A DNA stretch of 64,000 nucleotides, from the NCBI RefSeq assembly GCF_034190915.1, contig NW_026947502.1:32394785-32458784 (forward strand). The letters are read 5' to 3'. This DNA comes from Cavia porcellus (taxonomy: Eukaryota > Chordata > Mammalia > Rodentia > Caviidae). Within the stretch, counting starts at the first letter, position 1; each line of letters starts with the position of its first letter. The position numbers and the translations under genes are program-made. This document shows, piece after piece, positions 22,508 to 34,469 of the stretch. The notes below the pieces were generated by a model. It was not told the origin of the DNA and ran no database searches. It saw nothing but the letters and a program-made list of their open reading frames with translations.

Positions 22508-22548
<41 letters not shown>
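22508..22548. repeat. (AT)n microsatellite
   Basis: About 20 uninterrupted AT dinucleotides (41 bp). Long perfect AT tracts are length-unstable and can extrude cruciforms. Confidence 0.98.
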
Positions 22549-22551
<3 letters not shown>

Positions 22552-23589
22552 GGGCAAAATTTCAAGGTAGTGACAGTCTGTCACCTTCTAATTTCGGAGA
22601 CATCTTCTCTCAAAGTTCAGGCTAGGCGAGCTTTGGTGACATCCAGCTATCTGTGACTTAAGGGTGGCAGCTTCCTGATGTTGTCTGACACACTCATGTA
22701 AAATTGTGTCAGTCAGCTGGCAAACACTGAGCCTATCACAGGCTAACAGGTTGTGGACAGCATAGACATGGCCTTGAGGCACTCACACTCTTCCATAGCT
22801 GAAATCTTCAATGGTCTTGAATCCTAGGAAGGGTCAGAAAGATTTTCTAGGGGGTTGGAGGTGGGACAGACATTCTTCGACAGGGGTTAGATTGGAATGT
22901 AGTTCGTTGGGTCCCAAGAAGCGTTAGTAGGGGAGTCGGGATGTGGAAAAGAAGGGAAAGGAAGAAAACCAAGCAAAGATGCACAGTCCAGCAAGCTGCC
23001 TGTGCGGGGACAATGGGATGTGAGTCCCCCTGGAGACTTCAGTGTGACAGCATAGCCTGTAGCTCAGAGTTATTCCATGTAAATGTGAAAATGCTGGGGA
23101 TATTTATTGTCTGCTATTAGTTAAGGACCATTTCTAAAGGCACTGACTCTCATAACCTGGCTAGCCTGTGCACCGGCCGAACATGTCCCCCACAGCTGGT
23201 AAAAAAAGCCACCCATCAGGAAGTCTCTGAACTCTCATTAACAGCCTCTGCCTCAGCAGATCTCAGAATTACCCTTGGTCTTTGGAGGGATGGAGAAATG
23301 ACCGTGCAAGTTGCGACCCCCAGCTATGCTAGTGATGCACAATCTGTGCATGAGATTGGATGGGCATGCCATTAACTCCTTCTCAGAATTACTAGTTTCT
23401 GGGACCCAAGAAATGAGTCTGAGCCTCATGGAGGGAACTTCTTATCCACAAAGAGGCAGGGGTACTTGGCAAACCTTTCCTTGGTGACTAGAACAATGGA
23501 TGTCCCAATAATTTTTGATCACTAGATTCTGAGTTTGCTGGCAAACTGGCGTAGAAAGTTTGCCCATGACTTTTTCAAGTCATACTGGA
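22549..23589. other. Unassigned sequence
   Basis: About 1 kb, no recognised element. Confidence 0.35.
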
Positions 23590-23591
23590 TT

Positions 23592-23712
23592 TCAGGGTAA
23601 TCAACTGGGATTTGAGTCTCAGCTTTCCCACATTGTAGCTTTGTGAGTTTGGAGACTTGTTTAATTTCCTGAATCTTAGGTTTCTTGTCTATGAAAAGTG
23701 ACTCTCTAACAG
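23592..23712 (+). repeat. MIR SINE relic
   Basis: The MIR order is clear: 'gggatttgagtctcagcttt', 'cccacattgtagctttgtga', 'cttgtttaatttcctgaatc', 'tttcttgtctatgaaaagtg'. Confidence 0.7.
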
Positions 23713-23944
23713 GCCGGCCCTTCCAGGTTCTTGCTGACTTGTCAGTCTGCAGCGCCCAGCTCACCCAACACAGATCTGGGGTGATTTTCAGGGAACACAC
23801 AGCAAATGACCCATCGCGGGAGCCCTGCCTTGGTCTTGAGTAAAGCTCCTGACTGGAGGCTGCTTAGAGCTGGGCTTGGGCTCCTGCTGCTGTCTTTCCC
23901 AGGGTTGGAGCCCGAGTGCAGGTGGCAGCCCAGTCTGTGGTAAC

Positions 23945-24065
23945 AATACCCTGGACTGAATCCTGGCTCCACAGATTACTTACTGCTTATATTACTCGCA
24001 GCAAACAAACCACTGACCATTTTGAGCCTCAGTTCCCTTACTTGTGCAATGGATCAAACCAGAAT
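23945..24065 (+). repeat. MIR SINE relic
   Basis: 'gactgaatcctggctccaca', 'gattacttactgcttat' and 'gagcctcagttcccttactt' then 'gtgcaatggatc' match the MIR core. Confidence 0.65.
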
Positions 24066-26104
24066 GTACACTAATAGAGCTTTGCATTGTGGAGTGTGTA
24101 TCAAGGACTCAATGTCAGCCTCCTGTTGTCACCCTTTGTCTGGAGAGGGATCCCACTCAGTGGAGCCAGGAGGGAGTGCTGGGCACTTTGTGATCTGCTC
24201 TGAAGTCCTGACGTCATGGAAACAGATGCTCTTTGCCTGTCTTTGTCTGTAATTGTTAAGCTTTGTTCTCTGCCACAATTAGACATATTGAGTTCAAAAG
24301 AGACATTGTCTCACACTAATGAATAGATTAATAGCCTCCCTCCCCAGATGTAAGAGTTTTTATCTGCCTCTTGAAATAATTATGACATCTCTGGGAGGGA
24401 GGGAAGCTGCAGGGAGCCACACAGAACTAAATAATTCACACCTGATATACCTGAGCCCCACTCTTGGCTGAGAGGTGGGAGCCTGTGGCCATGGCACAGT
24501 GGACTGGCTGAAGGTCACTCAGGGAACACATGAGGTAGGTGTCCATTGTCTGGCCCCTAACCAGTTACTCAGGGAGAAATGAACCCTGACTCTAACATCA
24601 TAGGGTATAGTGAGAGCTAAAGGAGGCAAAAAAAGGGAAAGAAATGCATGCCTTCCAAGCCTGGACTTGAGCTTGCAATTCAGGGATGTGTCCTGGCAAG
24701 CCTGGGCCAGGCAGAGGAGGCCAGACCAGCTCAAGACTGGAGCTGGGAGGCTGGTGGTTACTGGTGAGCATGTGGACACTGAACACTAGCCTTTTCTTTC
24801 TGTGCGGGAAGCTCTCTAGAAAGTCAACCTTCGTGTTTTAGGCTGAATCTTCTCTGGTTTGGTGTGGGTTTCTAGACTGACCATCAGCAGATCCATTTCT
24901 TGCTCTTGTTGGGAACAGAACATACAAATCAATATTGTCTATGTGAGAAACCCCACCACGTCTTGTTTCCTTTATCCCTGATGCATCTCCCAGCTGGCTG
25001 ATGCTGGGACCAGGCTGTTAGAACCATTAGCCAGCACAGGGTCCCCGCTCCCACATGCTGGGAAGCCCTGCCCTGTTAGAATTTGTTGAGACCTGACACT
25101 TTCTCACTTCACCTGCAGGAGGTCAGCAGCCAACCAAGGAAGCAGAACTCCTTAGGAGAAAGATGTTTCCAAAAACTTGAGAAGAGTATTAGAATCTTTT
25201 AACAAACACGATTTTCATATTTATTCTCTTGTTTTCATAATACAACATGACCTACTTTGAGACGAATATTTTTTAAAAATCTACCAACTCACACAGCAGA
25301 AAGCAGTAAGTTTTCTTCCCCCAGAATTAACATTTTAATTTTAGAGATAGAATAAAAGAAAAACACTGGGACCACAGTATCCAGCATTTCAAGAGAATCC
25401 CCTTATCCCTGGCTTGGCCAATTTGTAGGAACTGGCCTGCCCAGAGGGATTGGAGGTCTAAACAAAGCCAACCACTAGCTTCCAAATTGATTTTCAAACC
25501 AAAATTGGAACAGCTCTCCAATGCTCCCAGGATTTGAAGCTATTAATACTGAAGAACAATGAGAAAGAAAAAGTGAGTGTGCAAGAGGTGATTTATGACC
25601 AAAAGGAAGTTGCAAGCTTGGAAACTTGTATGTAACCCAATCACAGGCCGGTCTGGAGGTGTGCCAGGGAAGAGAGGGAGGATGTAAAGGGAGAGGGTTT
25701 TGGAGGGAAAGGAAAACCTATGAAAGGTTACGTGGGCCTTGGGCCTGCAACGAGCAGGCGAGGAGCTGACCATATTGAACTTCTCATAACCACAGCAGAT
25801 TTCTGCACAGCTGTCGTCAGCGCCTAAGACACCCCGCCAACCTCTCCTTTTATTTATTTCTTGCCATTATTCCATCACCGAGCAGGTTAAACGGCAGGAA
25901 GAGAGTCTCCCACCAGAGTGTGAGATTGTGGCCACTGTAGCTCAACCCGAGGTCTCCTCTTAGGTGTCAGGTTCTAAGGTGTCGAGGTCACAGCTCCAGC
26001 TGCTAATCGGTGAGACCAGCCATTGCCAAGTTAGAGCAGAGGAACGCAGGAAAGTGAGGCCAGGCATTCAGAGCCCGGCCAGGTGTTCTGGGAATGGACA
26101 CCTG
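24066..26104. other. Unassigned sequence
   Basis: About 2 kb with no recognised repeat or gene. Frames up to 92 codons are open on both strands. Confidence 0.35.
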
Positions 26105-27740
26105 CCCTTACCCTTTTTAAAATTTGTATTTAGAAAAGTTATTTATAATTATTCACAGGTTTATTGGGACAGAATTTATATGCAAGAAATTGCACAAATT
26201 TGAAGTATGTAATTTGATGAATTTTGAGACACGTATTTGCCAATGAAAGCTCAATTACAATCAAGACAATGAACATAACCATCACCCCCAAAATCCATTC
26301 CTCCCTTCTTCTCTACTTACAGGCAAACAATGATCTGGATTCTGTCACTGTAGATTTATTTGCATTTTTTACAATTTTTAATAAAGAAGATCATTTGATA
26401 CATATCTTTCTGGCTTTGTTGTGGCCTGGAAACCACTGGTCTGACTTCTTTCAGCATAATTATTTTGACATTCGTTCATCTGGTTACATATACTAATAGT
26501 TACTCCTTTTAGAGTAGTAGTCAAGGGTATCAATATACCACAGAATGTTTATTCATTCACCTATTGATGGATATTTGGGTCATTTCCAAACTGGGTCTAT
26601 TACAAACACAGCTACATGAACATTCGTGCATAAATCTCTGTGTGGAACTGTATTTCATTTCTTTTTTTGGATGAGATGGTTGTCTTATAGATATTTGTTG
26701 TCTTGTAGGTATTTCTCTGGCTTTCTAACCAATTGCCGACCTGTTGTACACTGACTGTACTATGGTATGACGCATATGAGAGTCTTAGATGCTCACCAAC
26801 ATTTGATACAGACTCTTTAGCTTTAGCCATTCTGGTAGAAGTACAGTGGGATCTCAGTGTGATTTTAGTGGTATTTCTTTACTAACTGATATCTAATAAA
26901 TACTTTGTTGTGTGATTTATATATTATCTTTGGTGAATGACTGCTTAAGTCTTTTCTCATTCTTAAAGCTGGATTATTCATCTTCTTATTACTGAGTTAT
27001 AAGAGTTAAAATATATTCTAAATACAAATCTTTTGTCACATGTTTTACAATGCTTTTTTGAGTTTGTGACTTTCCTTTATTTCCATAAGAATGTCCCTAA
27101 TTAGTCAGCACATATTTTAAATTTTGATGGAATCCAATATATAGATTTTTTAAAAGTGGTTTATAGTTTTTATGTATATTTAAGAATTCTTCTCTAGTCT
27201 AGAGTCATTTAGATTTTTTTCTGAGGTTTTCTCCTATGAGTTTCATAGTTTTACCCTTACATTTGGGCCTATTTTGTATTTCAAGCTGAACTGTTTATAT
27301 AGTATAAAGTAAGGATGAATGTTTTTGGTGTTTTGTTTTTTGTTTTTTACACATAGCTGATTGTTGTTATACAGTTTGTGACAAGATTATCTTTCCTGTG
27401 TTTAATTGCTTTGGCATTTTGGTCAAAAAATTTCTGACCATATATGCATCAGTCTGTATTTGACGTTCTTTTTTTTAAATTTTTGTATTTGACATTCTTT
27501 TGCTTCATTTTTCTATACATCTGGTTTTTCTTTTTTTTACAAATTAACAGTCTTGATTTCTATAACCTTGTAACATTCCTTCCAACACTGTTCTTTTGCA
27601 AAATTGTTTTGTCTAGTATAGTTCTTTCATATTTCCATACACATTTAACTTGCCAATTTCTACCCAGAAAATTCTATTTACATTTATACTATTATTAAAA
27701 TTAATTTATAGACAAAATTTATGTCATTGTTTTCAAATGT
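26105..27740 (-). mobile_element. L1M LINE: 3' UTR and end of ORF2
   Basis: A long antisense L1. The 3' UTR lies at the left ('tgaattttgagacacgtatt', 'cattaccatcaccccc'-type words near 26275). It is followed by the antisense ORF2 3' region with the familiar words 'ctggcttt...tcagcataatta', 'cacctattgatggatatttg', 'ctacatgaacattcgtgcat' and 'cataagaatgtccc'. Many stops and small indels make it a fossil. Confidence 0.75.
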
Positions 27741-28540
27741 TTTTGCTGCCCTCTCCCCCTCTCCCTTCCCTTTGTGACTGTAATTATAGGTGTACTGAGC
27801 CACTTGAAGTTGCCCTCACAGCTTCTGATTTCTTTACTTTTTTCTCAGTCTTTCCCTGTCTGTGTAATTTTTAATAACTTCGATTGCTTTGTCTTAGTTA
27901 GAGCTTACTAATCTTTTCTGCAGTGACTAATTGTCAGTTAACCTTAAAAGTTGCATTTTCATTTCAGATTTTGCATTTTTTAAACCTACAAGTTGAATTT
28001 GGGGCCTTTTGTATCTTATTATTATTTCCTTAATACCCTATGCTTTCCCCTGCCTTTTGGAAAGCAGAGAATGTAGTTATAATGTGCCTTTAAGTGTTCT
28101 TGTGTACTAATTCTGTCACTTGTATCATTTCTGGGTCTGTTTTCTTTCCACAATGTGTATAATTCTCTGACTCATTTGCAGACCTAATAATTTGGTTGTA
28201 TTGAATCCCAGGTACTGAGAAATTTATCTAGCATAGAGGAGAGTTTTGTGTTTCTTTAATTATTCTTGAGGTTTGTTCTAGGATCCCTGTAAGTTACTTG
28301 GAAACAGTTTGATCTTTTTGTGGCTTCCTTTTGGGTTTTGTTAATTGGCACCAGAACAGCTTATCTGGGGCTAATTTTCCCTATGGTAGGGGCAATGCCC
28401 TCTGAATTGCTCCCTAATGCCTTATATAAAAAAGAGTTTTCCACTCTGGCTGGAAAGAACATGAACTAGCCTTGAATCTAGGACCACTGATGATGGCTCC
28501 TTTCTAGTAGATTCTTCCTGGCCTCAGATAATTTCTTCAT
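27741..28540 (-). mobile_element. L1-related repeat continuing the antisense L1
   Basis: 'aattattcttgaggtttgtt', 'aagttacttggaaacagttt' and 'ttaattggcaccagaacagc' belong to a common mammalian interspersed repeat that I associate with L1M internal or 5' regions. I cannot say whether it is contiguous with the L1 to its left or a separate insertion. Confidence 0.45.
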
Positions 28541-28570
28541 GTACATGTGATGAGATTCTGCAGCTCAGAT

Positions 28571-28683
28571 GTGAGTTGCCCTTGAACTCACTATGTGACC
28601 TAAACTGGCCTCAAACTCATGGTGATCCTTGTGCCTCAGCCTTCTGAGTGCTGGGATTTCAGGCATGTGACATCATGCCAGGC
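28571..28683 (-). mobile_element. B1 SINE
   Basis: Antisense B1: 'cttgaactcactatgtgacc', 'tggcctcaaactcatggtga', 'cctcagccttctgagtgctg', 'ggatttcaggcatgtgacat' and 'gccaggc'. It is 7SL RNA-derived and rodent-specific. The left end lacks the 'gagacagggtctc' part, so it is truncated at that side. Confidence 0.85.
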
Positions 28684-28690
28684 AGCTCAC

Positions 28691-29666
28691 ATTTTTTTTT
28701 TTAAATTTTAGAGAGCATAAACCCAAGCAAAATAAATCAGAACAAAGCCAATAAAAACAAACTAGTGTAAGTGACACAGGAGTTCAAAACAATATGAAAT
28801 CAAAAATAGTCACCATAATGCCTCCTGCTGTCTTCAAAATAGCTGTAGATATCTTCAGACATAGTAAAAATCAAACAGAACAGAACAGAACAGAACCAAG
28901 AAAAGCAAAACAATGAATGCAATAAAGGACTTCAAAGCAAGACAATAGTAAACCCAAAATGGCTACCATAATATATCTTGCTGTCTTTGAAATGGTTGCT
29001 CATGCCATCAGATATAAAAAAACAAATAGAACAAAACCGAATAAAACTCAACCCAACAAAACAATGAAAATGATGCAGGGCCTCAAAACAAGATAATAGG
29101 GAATTGACAATGGCTACTACTTTCAAAAAAGGAGATTTCCTATAGATGCCACATTGCATAACGTGATCCTCTGAATAGATGATCCTAAACCTAGACCTGC
29201 AAAGTCAGTGAAACAGCAAACACCACAAATACCAAATTGCATTTCACCTCAGTAGCTATTTCACGGCCTGTGTTTCTCTGGATCAGCCAGTTTCTTGGGG
29301 GCTGGGGGTTCGCTCTTCTTGTTACCCTGTGCACTGGAGGGGCTGGGGTCTGGCTGTGCCCCCAGCAGCAGTGGCCTGCACATGGTGCTGGTTTATAGGG
29401 AGGGTTTGCTTCTTGTTGACTTCTTGTCCTCTTCTCCCACAGTCCATGAATGGCTCTGAGTCATGGGAAAAGGCTAAGGTCTGGCTGTCTCCCTGGTGGT
29501 GGCAGCCTGTGCATGGCTCTGCTTTGTAGCGAGGGCTTGCTTCTTGTTGGCTTTTTGTTCTCTCAACCCACATTTTTAACCTAAGGAAACTGCTTGGCTC
29601 TGCTTGGATCCTCCCTCTCTGTTGTGGCCTGGAAATTACTGGTGGTGACATAGGTTACCAAGTATG
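28691..29666 (-). repeat. Composite A-rich/GC-rich dispersed repeat, copy C
   Basis: The best-preserved copy. It has a T-run (28692-28703) and then 'taaattttagagagcataaa'. Three diverged A-rich monomers follow (about 28720-29110) with GAACA repeats at 28875-28893. A linker follows ('gtgtttctctggatcagcca', 29269) and a G-rich tract (29296-29309). Two GC-rich units sit 132 bp apart ('ggtctggctg' at 29347 and 29479). 'gctcac' at 28685-28690 and again at 29667-29672 could be a short target duplication. I read it as a minus-strand retroposon. Confidence 0.65.
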
Positions 29667-29755
29667 GCTCACTTTGTGAGTTTCCTTGTCTTATGAGTCA
29701 CTGTCGTGTGTTGCCTATAGTTCGATGGTGGAATTTTTTCATATATTTATCTAGT

Positions 29756-29775
29756 TTTGTTGTTGTTGTTGTTTT
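29756..29775. repeat. (GTT)n microsatellite
   Basis: About six GTT units followed by T residues. Short. Confidence 0.85.
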
Positions 29776-31439
29776 TCAGAGTGTAAAGGTAAGTCTGGTT
29801 TCTGCTACTCCACCATCCCTAGCTTCACTCAAGGCAATTTCTTGATATTTCTCAACCTGGTCAGGGATGAGGCAAGGTAGATATGAGTGTACATGTGTGT
29901 TTCTATATGTATATACATGTGTGATGAGTATATACATATGAGCATATGCATGTTGCTTTTCTTGGAGGTATGAAGAGACTCATCTTATCTGTACAAGGCT
30001 GTGCATGGGGTATTCTTGCAAGACGTATCTCAATCACATTCATTTGAGATAAAAGAGAAAAGAAGGGTGCTTGGAAGAGCTTCCATCTATCAGTTCTGGA
30101 AAGACAATGAATCCAATTGAAAACAAATCCAGGTCTCTCAATGGCCAGGTAAGTGTTGCTTCCTAAAGATGAATAGCAAGTCATAATCCAACGGGGAGGT
30201 GCGGTGTCCAAATAATGCCTTACAGTCAATACTTTACACATTTATTTTAAGATGTAACTTTATCCTGATCTCATGGGGAGCTATCACGCATCTATTTTGT
30301 TAGTGTAATTGTTACTGCTCATTATTTAACAGCTTGGCTTCTGAGAAGTCATTTTATGGCCAAGGATGAGAAGGCAGAAGGAATTCTGGATGGCTGTGGC
30401 TATTTCTAAAAGCTGAAGTCCTACTGCAAAGCCCCTGAAGGCTGGATCGGGGAGACCCTGTTCTGCTACATGGCTTCCGTTTCTGGCATCAATCTCAGTC
30501 CTCCCTAGGCTTGGTAATGCCTCCACATTACACCCATCACTGCTAGCAGAATGGAAATGGGGAAAGTATCTGGTGCTTAATCAGTACCAGCCAAGGAATG
30601 GATGGGAGGAGGGCAGGATGCAGAAAGGTCTGGGAATGAGGAGAGATCTAGTAAATGGAGAAGAGTGAAGCCCCATAAAGTCATTTTATGGTGTGGTCTG
30701 GACCAGAGCTGTTGGCATCCGATGTTTATTGGCTCCCCGGGACCTGCAGGAACTGGGACATGTCTCTACTCCCAACCTTGGCTTCTGCCAACTGGCATTC
30801 TTGCTGACTGAGCAGTTCTTGAGAAATTTACTTCTTGGAATATTTCAGTTCTATGTTCAAAAATGAGGTGAAGAGGAAATTTCCAAAAGCAAGGACTTGG
30901 CAGATCACAGAGGCAGCAGTTCTGATTTGGAGGGAGCATCAGAGAGAGCCCCCCCACCCAATGTATGTGTTGAACAGCTGGGTGGTCAGCAGAACCAAGT
31001 CAGAGTGAGGCCAGGATTTCACCATCTTCCCAGAAATGGGCCCAAGGGATGCATCAGCCCCGTCATCATCAGATCACTCAGGGCCAAAGGACAAATGCTA
31101 CCTTGCACTTTCCGGTCTTCTGCAATGGGAATGTGGCTTTTCACTGAAGGCCTGAGGTTTCTCTGTGATGCCTGGATTTTGGCAACAGCTTCATGGGCCA
31201 CGCCAGGCAGGGAGAATTCCTCATTCACAAGCCGACTTGAATCCATAATGTCTCTGTAGGTTAGGAAATGGACAAGAATTAAAATCCTCTCCCTTGTCAG
31301 CCGCTGGTGGTGACCATGAACACCATTTTCACTGCTGTGACCTTTGGTGTCAGCCTGGAAGGCACACATGCCGAGTGCTGGTGATGTCTAACAGCTGTGA
31401 AGAGACTGCTTGGGTTGTCTTGAACAGCTAGCTCCCCTT
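29776..31439. other. Mostly unassigned sequence
   Basis: An AT/TG-rich patch (about 29880-29955, alternating ATATGTATATACATGTG words) is followed by about 1.4 kb with no recognised repeat or gene. The frame at 31019-31369 (−) and its counterpart at 30897-31259 (+) overlap antisense to each other and show no domain. Confidence 0.35.
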
Positions 31440-31680
31440 TGCCTCTTAAAGGCATTGCTATTTTCTTTATTGTTGTACATAGGTACTATATGGCCATGAT
31501 ACAAATTTCAAAAACACAAAAAGGTAAAACTATGAAGTCTTCCTGCTTTTTCTTGACCCCCAGCTCTCCAGGTCTCTTCCCCAGAGAGTTCATCAACACT
31601 TCAAATATTTGTGTGTCTTTTCAGTGGCATTTTCTGCATAGTTAGACAAATATATAAGTGTGTAATCACTTTTGTAATTT
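31440..31680 (-). mobile_element. L1M 3' UTR, left part of a split element
   Basis: 'acaaatttcaaaaacacaaa', 'tcttccccagagagttcatc' and 'tttgtgtgtcttttcagtgg' resemble antisense L1M 3' UTR. The probable continuation is at 33025-33760, with composite-repeat copies D and E in between. Confidence 0.5.
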
Positions 31681-31684
31681 TCAT

Positions 31685-32500
31685 TTTTAAAAATTTTAAT
31701 TTTATTTTAGAGAGGATAAAACAGAATAAAACCAATCAAAACAAACCAGTGTACTTTAAAACACTATGAAATCAACAATAGTTACCCTAATACCTTTTGA
31801 TGTCTTTAAAATAGCTGCAGATAACTTCAGACATAGTAAAAATCAAACAGAACAGAATACAAACAATAAAAACAAATCAATGAATGCAATAAAGGATTTC
31901 AAAATTAGCCAATAGTAAATCCAAAATTGCTACCATAGTATATCTTGCTATCCTTGAAATAGCTGCTCCTACCATTGGATTTAACATAATGAAACAAAAC
32001 AAAACAGAATAAAAGTCAACCCAACAAAACAATGGAAATGATATAGGACCTCAAAACAAGGCCGTAGGGAGTCAACAATAGCTACAACTCTCAGAAGGAG
32101 ATCCCTCCCTAGATGATATCTTCTGAACCTATGCACAGACCAACTGGCCCAACCCCGGCAGTGTTAGTGAAACACCAAAGCACCGCAGGCATCCAATTGT
32201 ACTTCACCTCCCTAGCTATCATCACAGCTGTGTTTCTCTGGATCAGCCAGTCACTTGGCCGTGGGGTGGGGGTAGGCTGGGGTGGGGGAGTTCATACACC
32301 TTGTTTGCCAGCCCGCACACTGAAAGGGCCTGGGGTCTGACCGTTCCCATCTAGTGGCAGCCTGTGCTTGGCACTGGTTTCCACACTGGGCTTCTTTGCT
32401 GGTACAGACATTGTTCTCTCTTCCCCCAGTCCATGAATGGTGCTGACTCATGGGACGAGGCTTGGGTCTAGCTGTTCCCAGTCCAACAGCAGCCCGTGCA
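31685..32500 (-). repeat. Composite A-rich/GC-rich dispersed repeat, copy D
   Basis: 'attttattttagagaggata' is followed by A-rich monomers (31710-32090) with 'agtaaaaatcaaacagaaca' and 'caatgaatgcaataaaggat'. 'gtgtttctctggatcagcca' comes next (32230), then a G-rich tract (32259-32290) and GC-rich units up to 'ccgtgca' (32500). It aligns throughout with copy C apart from indels. Confidence 0.65.
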
Positions 32501-32810
32501 TTTTATTTTTATTACTGTCTTCTCTACTCTTTTCTCTACAAATGAAGATAGCAAGCAGGTTATAGGAACATGGACTCTGAGATAGAGATTTGCAGGGTGT
32601 GACTTTTGCAGGAGTGTGCCCTTGAGAATTTGAGATCAACATCAGTAAGAAACAGAAGAAAGCAGGACTGAGCAGATGAAGGAGTTAAACCTACTTCAGT
32701 CTTAGCAGAGGCCTTAGTTGGCCTCCGGAGCTGGTATGGCCCTTGGAAGTTGTCCCCCTTTAGGATGAGGTCAGCAGGCCTTTGATCAGACATTAGCTAC
32801 AGGCATTGTT
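32501..32810. other. Unassigned sequence between repeat copies D and E
   Basis: Nothing recognised. It could be more of the same composite element (further upstream of copy D), or unique DNA. Confidence 0.35.
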
Positions 32811-33010
32811 TCCTTTTTCCTTTTATTTTGTTTCGTTACTTTAAAAAGAATAGAACAAAGCAAAGCAGAACAGAATAATGCAAGCAATACAGGACTTCAC
32901 AACATGCAACAGGATATCAACAGTGGCTACTATAATGTCTCTTGTTTTCTTTGAAACAGTTGTCCATATCTTCACACACAATAATACCAAACATAATAAA
33001 ATAGCATATG
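32811..33010 (-). repeat. Composite repeat, short copy E (A-rich part only)
   Basis: A T-rich left end, then 'aatagaacaaagcaaagcag', 'caagcaatacaggacttcac', 'caacagtggctactataatg' and 'ttgttttctttgaaacagtt'. These match about one A-rich monomer. The GC-rich part is missing, as expected if this copy is 5'-truncated on the minus strand. Confidence 0.55.
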
Positions 33011-33024
33011 TGACTTTGCTCTCC

Positions 33025-33760
33025 TCAGCCATGTGCAACTCCTAGACAGGATCTGGGATATCTGGCAAACGAAGTACAACTATTCTATTCTTGCAGCATA
33101 TGAAGGACATAGTTCTGTACATGACTTTTTTCATTTCATAGTACATCCTGAGGATTGTTTTGCATCAGTGTGTAAATTTTCTTGTTTCAATTTAATGACT
33201 GAAGTATTTCATTATGTGAGAATAGAATATTTACATATATTCCATTGATGGTCAATTAGTTTGTTACCAGTCTTTTGCAATTACACCCAATTCTGTAGTA
33301 TAAAATTGTCTCTTCGTGCATGTACAAATAGCTAAGTATTAAAGAATATGTGAACTCTTAATTCTGAGAAATGTTACCCAGTGCTATCCATTATGGCTGT
33401 AGTAGTCCATACTCCCACCAGTAGTGTATAAGCTTGTCTATCTCCCTAATCTTTTTAAACCCTATTTTATTAAGCATTTTTTGTTTTTCTCAACTGGAAA
33501 GGTAGGTTCAAATTAAATTTCTTAGTAGTTTCAGTTTACATTTCCTTTTCAGGAGTAAGAATAATTTTTTTTGTTATGTTTAAAGCAATTTGTGTCTCCT
33601 TTTTGCAAACTTTTTATTATAGCTTTTGTCCAATTTTCTTTAGTTTTTGGCCATTCCCTTGCTAAGTTGTAGAAACTCTTTATATGTTATGAAAATAAGA
33701 CTTGTACTTTGGAGAAATTCAGTCTTTAGTCAATTTAGGCAACAAGAAGAAACAGTCTCA
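33025..33760 (-). mobile_element. L1M fragment, right part of a split element
   Basis: 'tttcatttcatagtacatcc', 'tccattgatggtcaattagt', 'tactcccaccagtagtgtat', 'ttggccattcccttgctaag' and 'actctttatatgttatgaa' are standard antisense L1 ORF2/3' words. The order relative to 31440-31680 suits one element split by later insertions. Confidence 0.6.
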
Positions 33761-34469
33761 TATTTAAGGACCATTTTAAGGTAGATTCTGTGGCACTTCT
33801 GGTTCCTATACATGGCCTGTGTTATTCCATTATCTTTGGACTCCACATGCTGAGGTTGAAGCCAGTTGCAGCAATCTTTCCTCCAGTGATGTGCACTCTG
33901 CTTGTGTCCCAGAAACTCCTGCAGGTTTCCTGGACTTGGTTTATACTAACACTTCTCTGAGTTCCTGAGTCCCTCCCTGCTTAATGGGATTGGTGCTCTA
34001 GGCACAGTTGTCCTTCTAGCTGAGTAGATTCCAGGATGCCCCCCAGATACAAAATCCAGAGATGTTCCAGTTGAATCTGCATATAATTTATGCACATCTT
34101 CCCATATACATTCAGTCATCTCTAGATGATGTATAATCCCTAATGCAATGCCAATGCCCTGCAAAAAGTTGTTATACTGTGTAATGAAAAATGACAAGAA
34201 AAACGTGTCTGTGTTCTGCACAGGTGGAATTTTTAAAATATTTTCAATCTATGTTTGGTTGAATTTGCAGGTGAGGAACCTACGGATATGGAAGACAACT
34301 GTATCATTGCTCTGGATTTCTCATCTTTCTGTCTCTCAGGGTGAGTGTCCCCGAAACTGTAACACATTGTATGACTTGGTCCATCAGAGGACAGAGCAAA
34401 CTAAACTTGGATGGAGTGTCTCATGGAATCCTCTGTTATCACAGAGGAGTTTGAAAATACCTGGGTGCA
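33761..34469. other. Unassigned sequence
   Basis: No recognised repeat, RNA or gene signal. Confidence 0.35.

Noticed and set aside
28691..29666. Composite repeat as a solitary LTR
   Set aside because: The right ends differ between copies and the left ends sit on T-runs, which fits a retroposon better than an LTR with two fixed ends. Not excluded completely.
275..33010. CRISPR-like or satellite array
   Set aside because: The recurring units are diverged monomers inside dispersed retroposon-like copies, with no regular short repeats and spacers, and the organism is a mammal.
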